Source: Temnothorax longispinosus
Taxonomy: Eukaryota; Arthropoda; Insecta; Hymenoptera; Formicidae
Assembly: GCF_030848805.1 (NCBI RefSeq)
Contig: NC_092368.1
Location: 5,738,441-5,802,440 of the forward strand
Length of the DNA: 64,000 bases
Reading direction: 5' to 3'
Position 1 is the first letter of the stretch; the number at the start of each line of letters is the position of its first letter. A model generated the notes under the pieces. It was not told the DNA's origin, ran no database searches, and saw only the letters and a list, made by a program, of their open reading frames with translations. Shown here one piece after another: positions 61,573-64,000 of this stretch. The position numbers and the translations under genes were made by a program.

Positions 61573-63845
61573 TGCGATGTCGCGCGTGATAAAAATTCCT
61601 TATCTCTCGTCGCGCGGCCTCGCGTTTCACGGATCCGTATTCGCGAACATTGACGCGTTTATTATTGAGATGTGGCGTGTCAAAGATGTAGGATATACGA
61701 TGAAATTATTGATCGCCTAAATAGTTTACATACAAATAATGATTGACGTTGCAAATAATGTTTTTTTCTGAGGCGCTGTTTTATTTTTTGATTCAACCAA
61801 AACGAACATTCGACATCGATTTTTCGTTCCATCAGCGGTCGGGATGTAACAGTTGCATATCTCTTTAATGTCTGTGCACGAAAACATCCCTTAAAGTAGC
61901 GGGAAACAAATCCTTTTCTGTATCCTATTGAACACATCGACATGATAGCGTGAGTTGCCTTTTCCGCTGTTTTTTGCCGTTCCGTTTTCTGCTCATTTTT
62001 CAGTTTCTCCAATTCCCATCAAGACGCGCGAAGTTCCGCCGAGACTGCGAGAGCGCGAGTGGCATTCCTACTGCGTTTCTTTTCGTTTCTCTCTTCCTTT
62101 CTTTCTTTTCTTCCTTTTTTTACTCCGCGATTCTCTTTTTCGCGACTCTCGAGGCGTCGGCGAAAACAAAGCGGATTCCCTCGCGTAATAAAGAGACTTC
62201 GCTCGGCGCAAAAAGGCTTGACCGTTCGCTTCTTTGCCCGTCATCTCCTTAGCGATTCAGTCTTACCCCATCTTACCCTTCTCCACCACCTCCTTTTCCT
62301 TTTTCTTTCCTTTCTGACGGGGAATCTTGTATCGGAATCGGAGAAAGGCTTTTCGCGGCTTTATGTCCGACATTTGCAATTTTAAACGACAATACTCAGG
62401 AACTTGCATAATTATTGTTCCTTGATGCATCCTGCAATCCATTTTTATTAAATTTAAAGGCACTCGAATTAAATTAGCACGTCAATTTAAAAATTAACAC
62501 AGAAACAGTACTTTCCAAATTGCAGATCCATCCATCCAGTAATCGCACGGTATCTAAACTGCGCTGGTGTTCTCTCCGACTAAATGTCTTTGATTCACTT
62601 CGGAAACTTGCGTACATTCATATTTTTTAACATCCTAGAATATCCATCTTTTACCTGCACTTTTAGCCAGAGGCGGCCAGATGGCTAACACCGGGAGAGA
62701 GAAGGGGCGGGAACGCGAGATGGTTTTCGCAATCTCACGGTGGCTATAATTCAAATCCAAACTTGTCCAATTGCCCGCGCTCGTCGCATTATACCGCCGA
62801 CTTAATCCAAACTTTCGTCGTCGCCGAGGTTAAAGCGAAATTCAGAACGGCGGCACCATCGTTTGTTGGGGACGATCGTCCGTGTGTGCGTGTGCGTTTC
62901 CGCGAGCGGAAATATATGCCGCGCGAATTTCTTCGTCGTTTTCCCGCGAGTACGCGCTCGCATTTCGCGACTCCGGCGGTCGGGAGTTTTCGCACCATGC
63001 GCAAACGGAGACGGGAAGAAAATTACGTTGCTAAATTACCAATCCTATAAGCACGACGAGATCGCAAATACGCGCCCCGCGACTTCAACGCGAAAACGGA
63101 ACTGCGGCGCAGCAACTCGGAGGTCGAGATGAGAAAAGCGAACGAATAGTCGCGGCGCGCGCACGGCGCATGCAAATTAATTCGCGTCTCGAAAATGCGA
63201 GCGAATTGTCCGTGATAAATAACGACTACGGCGTCCGACCTCGACTCGGTTTCCAGATTAATAAGCGATTGCGAGGCGTGGAATAAGATATAAATAAATG
63301 TAGTTAAAGTAAAATTTCTCGTAAAATATTCCCGTTTCTATTAACGATCCAAATAAATTCTGAAAGACATACGTTAAAATCTCGTAAAGGACGCGGATTT
63401 GTTCGTATAGAAGTTGGATATCGAGAAAAGTGGTATATAGATGTATTCCGGGAGTAATTCAGAGCTTGTAAAAGTCTGTTTGAATATAAAATAAAATACT
63501 CGCTTTGTGCCATCTCAGCCAAGTTATTTTCGCGATAAACAAGCAATAATCAGAGAACCGAAACAGTTTTGCCATATAAAGATAAAGTTAAGCAATGTTA
63601 CTTAAAACTTTTCTATCGGCCAATTAAAATTCATATACCTAGGCAAAACTATATTTTAAAAACATTTTAAATAAGCGCAATCAAACAACTGAAATTGCTG
63701 TAGAATAAAAATTTGTTTTTAACAAGACCATATCATGTATAGCTTACGAACTTTTGGAAAATATGTATATTATACGTCACACTGTTCAAGTTTTTCCATT
63801 CAACTGCGGAAATATTAACTTGTACATTGAAAGACAAATGTGTGA
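61573..63845. other. Non-coding mosaic
   Basis: GC-rich patches lie at 61560-61680, 62040-62400 and 62690-63250. A pyrimidine-rich tract (TTTC, TTCC and CTTT words) occupies about 62079-62120. AT-rich DNA follows from 63280 to 63840. Overlapping short frames on both strands look like chance. No gene is supported. Confidence 0.5.
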
Positions 63846-64000
63846 GAGAAAGGGGGGAAGAGAGGAAGAGAGAAACAGAGAGTTCAGACTACCAGCAGCA
63901 GCGGCAGCAAATACGAATCGCGCGAGTGTCAACAGACGTCAGCGGGCGCCTCGGGAGAAGAGAACTGCCGTCTTCGTCATCATCGTCGTTGCCTATCCGT
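63846..64000 (+). promoter_or_regulatory. Candidate promoter or 5'-exon start at the window edge
   Basis: A GAGA-rich purine tract (about 63844-63882) leads into TCAGAC at 63884-63889, which resembles the arthropod initiator. A CAG-rich stretch (CAGCAGCAGCGGCAGC) and CpG-rich sequence to the window end follow. The change from AT-rich to this texture resembles the beginning of an insect 5'-UTR exon. The right part is cut off, so this remains a suggestion. Confidence 0.2.

Noticed and set aside
1..64000. CRISPR arrays, operons, phage or integrated virus genes
   Set aside because: No regularly spaced repeats, no dense ORFs, and no recognisable viral or bacterial protein motifs in any frame.

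Overview
This window is eukaryotic and reads as almost entirely non-coding DNA: intergenic sequence and/or very long introns. I infer an insect, most likely a hymenopteran such as an ant. The grounds are abundant unmethylated-looking CpG, rapid alternation of GC-rich and AT-rich patches, long (TC)n/(GA)n microsatellites, miniature inverted-repeat elements, and no dense long ORFs on either strand. I recognised no protein family, tRNA, rRNA, known miRNA, CRISPR array or bacterial/viral operon. Nothing is assigned a gene symbol.

Layout. 1-3900: mosaic DNA with a 61-bp (GA)n array at 698-758 and a hairpin at 2647-2689. 3943-6427: about 2.5 kb bounded by two related segments in opposite orientation whose sub-blocks are in swapped order; a 179-codon ATG-started ORF lies between them. 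6430-16500: mosaic DNA with a cluster of CGTCAT/CRE-like motifs at 12979-13049. 16919-17038: long (TC)n and pyrimidine tract. 17-37 kb: mosaic DNA with weak exon-like open frames, short tandem repeats and a 13-base C run. 37927-38030: the longest (TC)n array, followed at 38330-38435 by clustered homeodomain-type sites. 43458-43583 and 61429-61569: two compact hairpin-forming MITE-like elements; the second has 3-bp TAA target duplications. 53.4-55.3 kb: the most gene-like block, a GC-rich stretch on the + strand ending in a good splice donor (AG|GTAAGC at 55322/55323), interpreted as a candidate first or 5'-UTR exon. The longest ORF of the window (384 codons, 355 from its first ATG) lies antisense to it. 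57071-57740: a degenerate tandem repeat of at least five units. 58774-58831: a palindrome plus TATA box plus doubled initiator-like motif, close to a minus-strand exon-like open frame (58893-59049). The window ends in GAGA-rich, CAG-rich sequence with an initiator-like TCAGAC at 63884.

How it may fit together (inference): if the 55323 donor is real, the 8.7 kb to the right would be the start of a first intron of a + strand gene whose coding exons lie outside the window, and most of the left side would be upstream regulatory or intergenic DNA. I did not find a convincing undescribed biological system. The best leads are the permuted inverted repeats at 4.0/6.3 kb, the degenerate repeat at 57 kb, and the antisense open frame at 53.7-54.8 kb.
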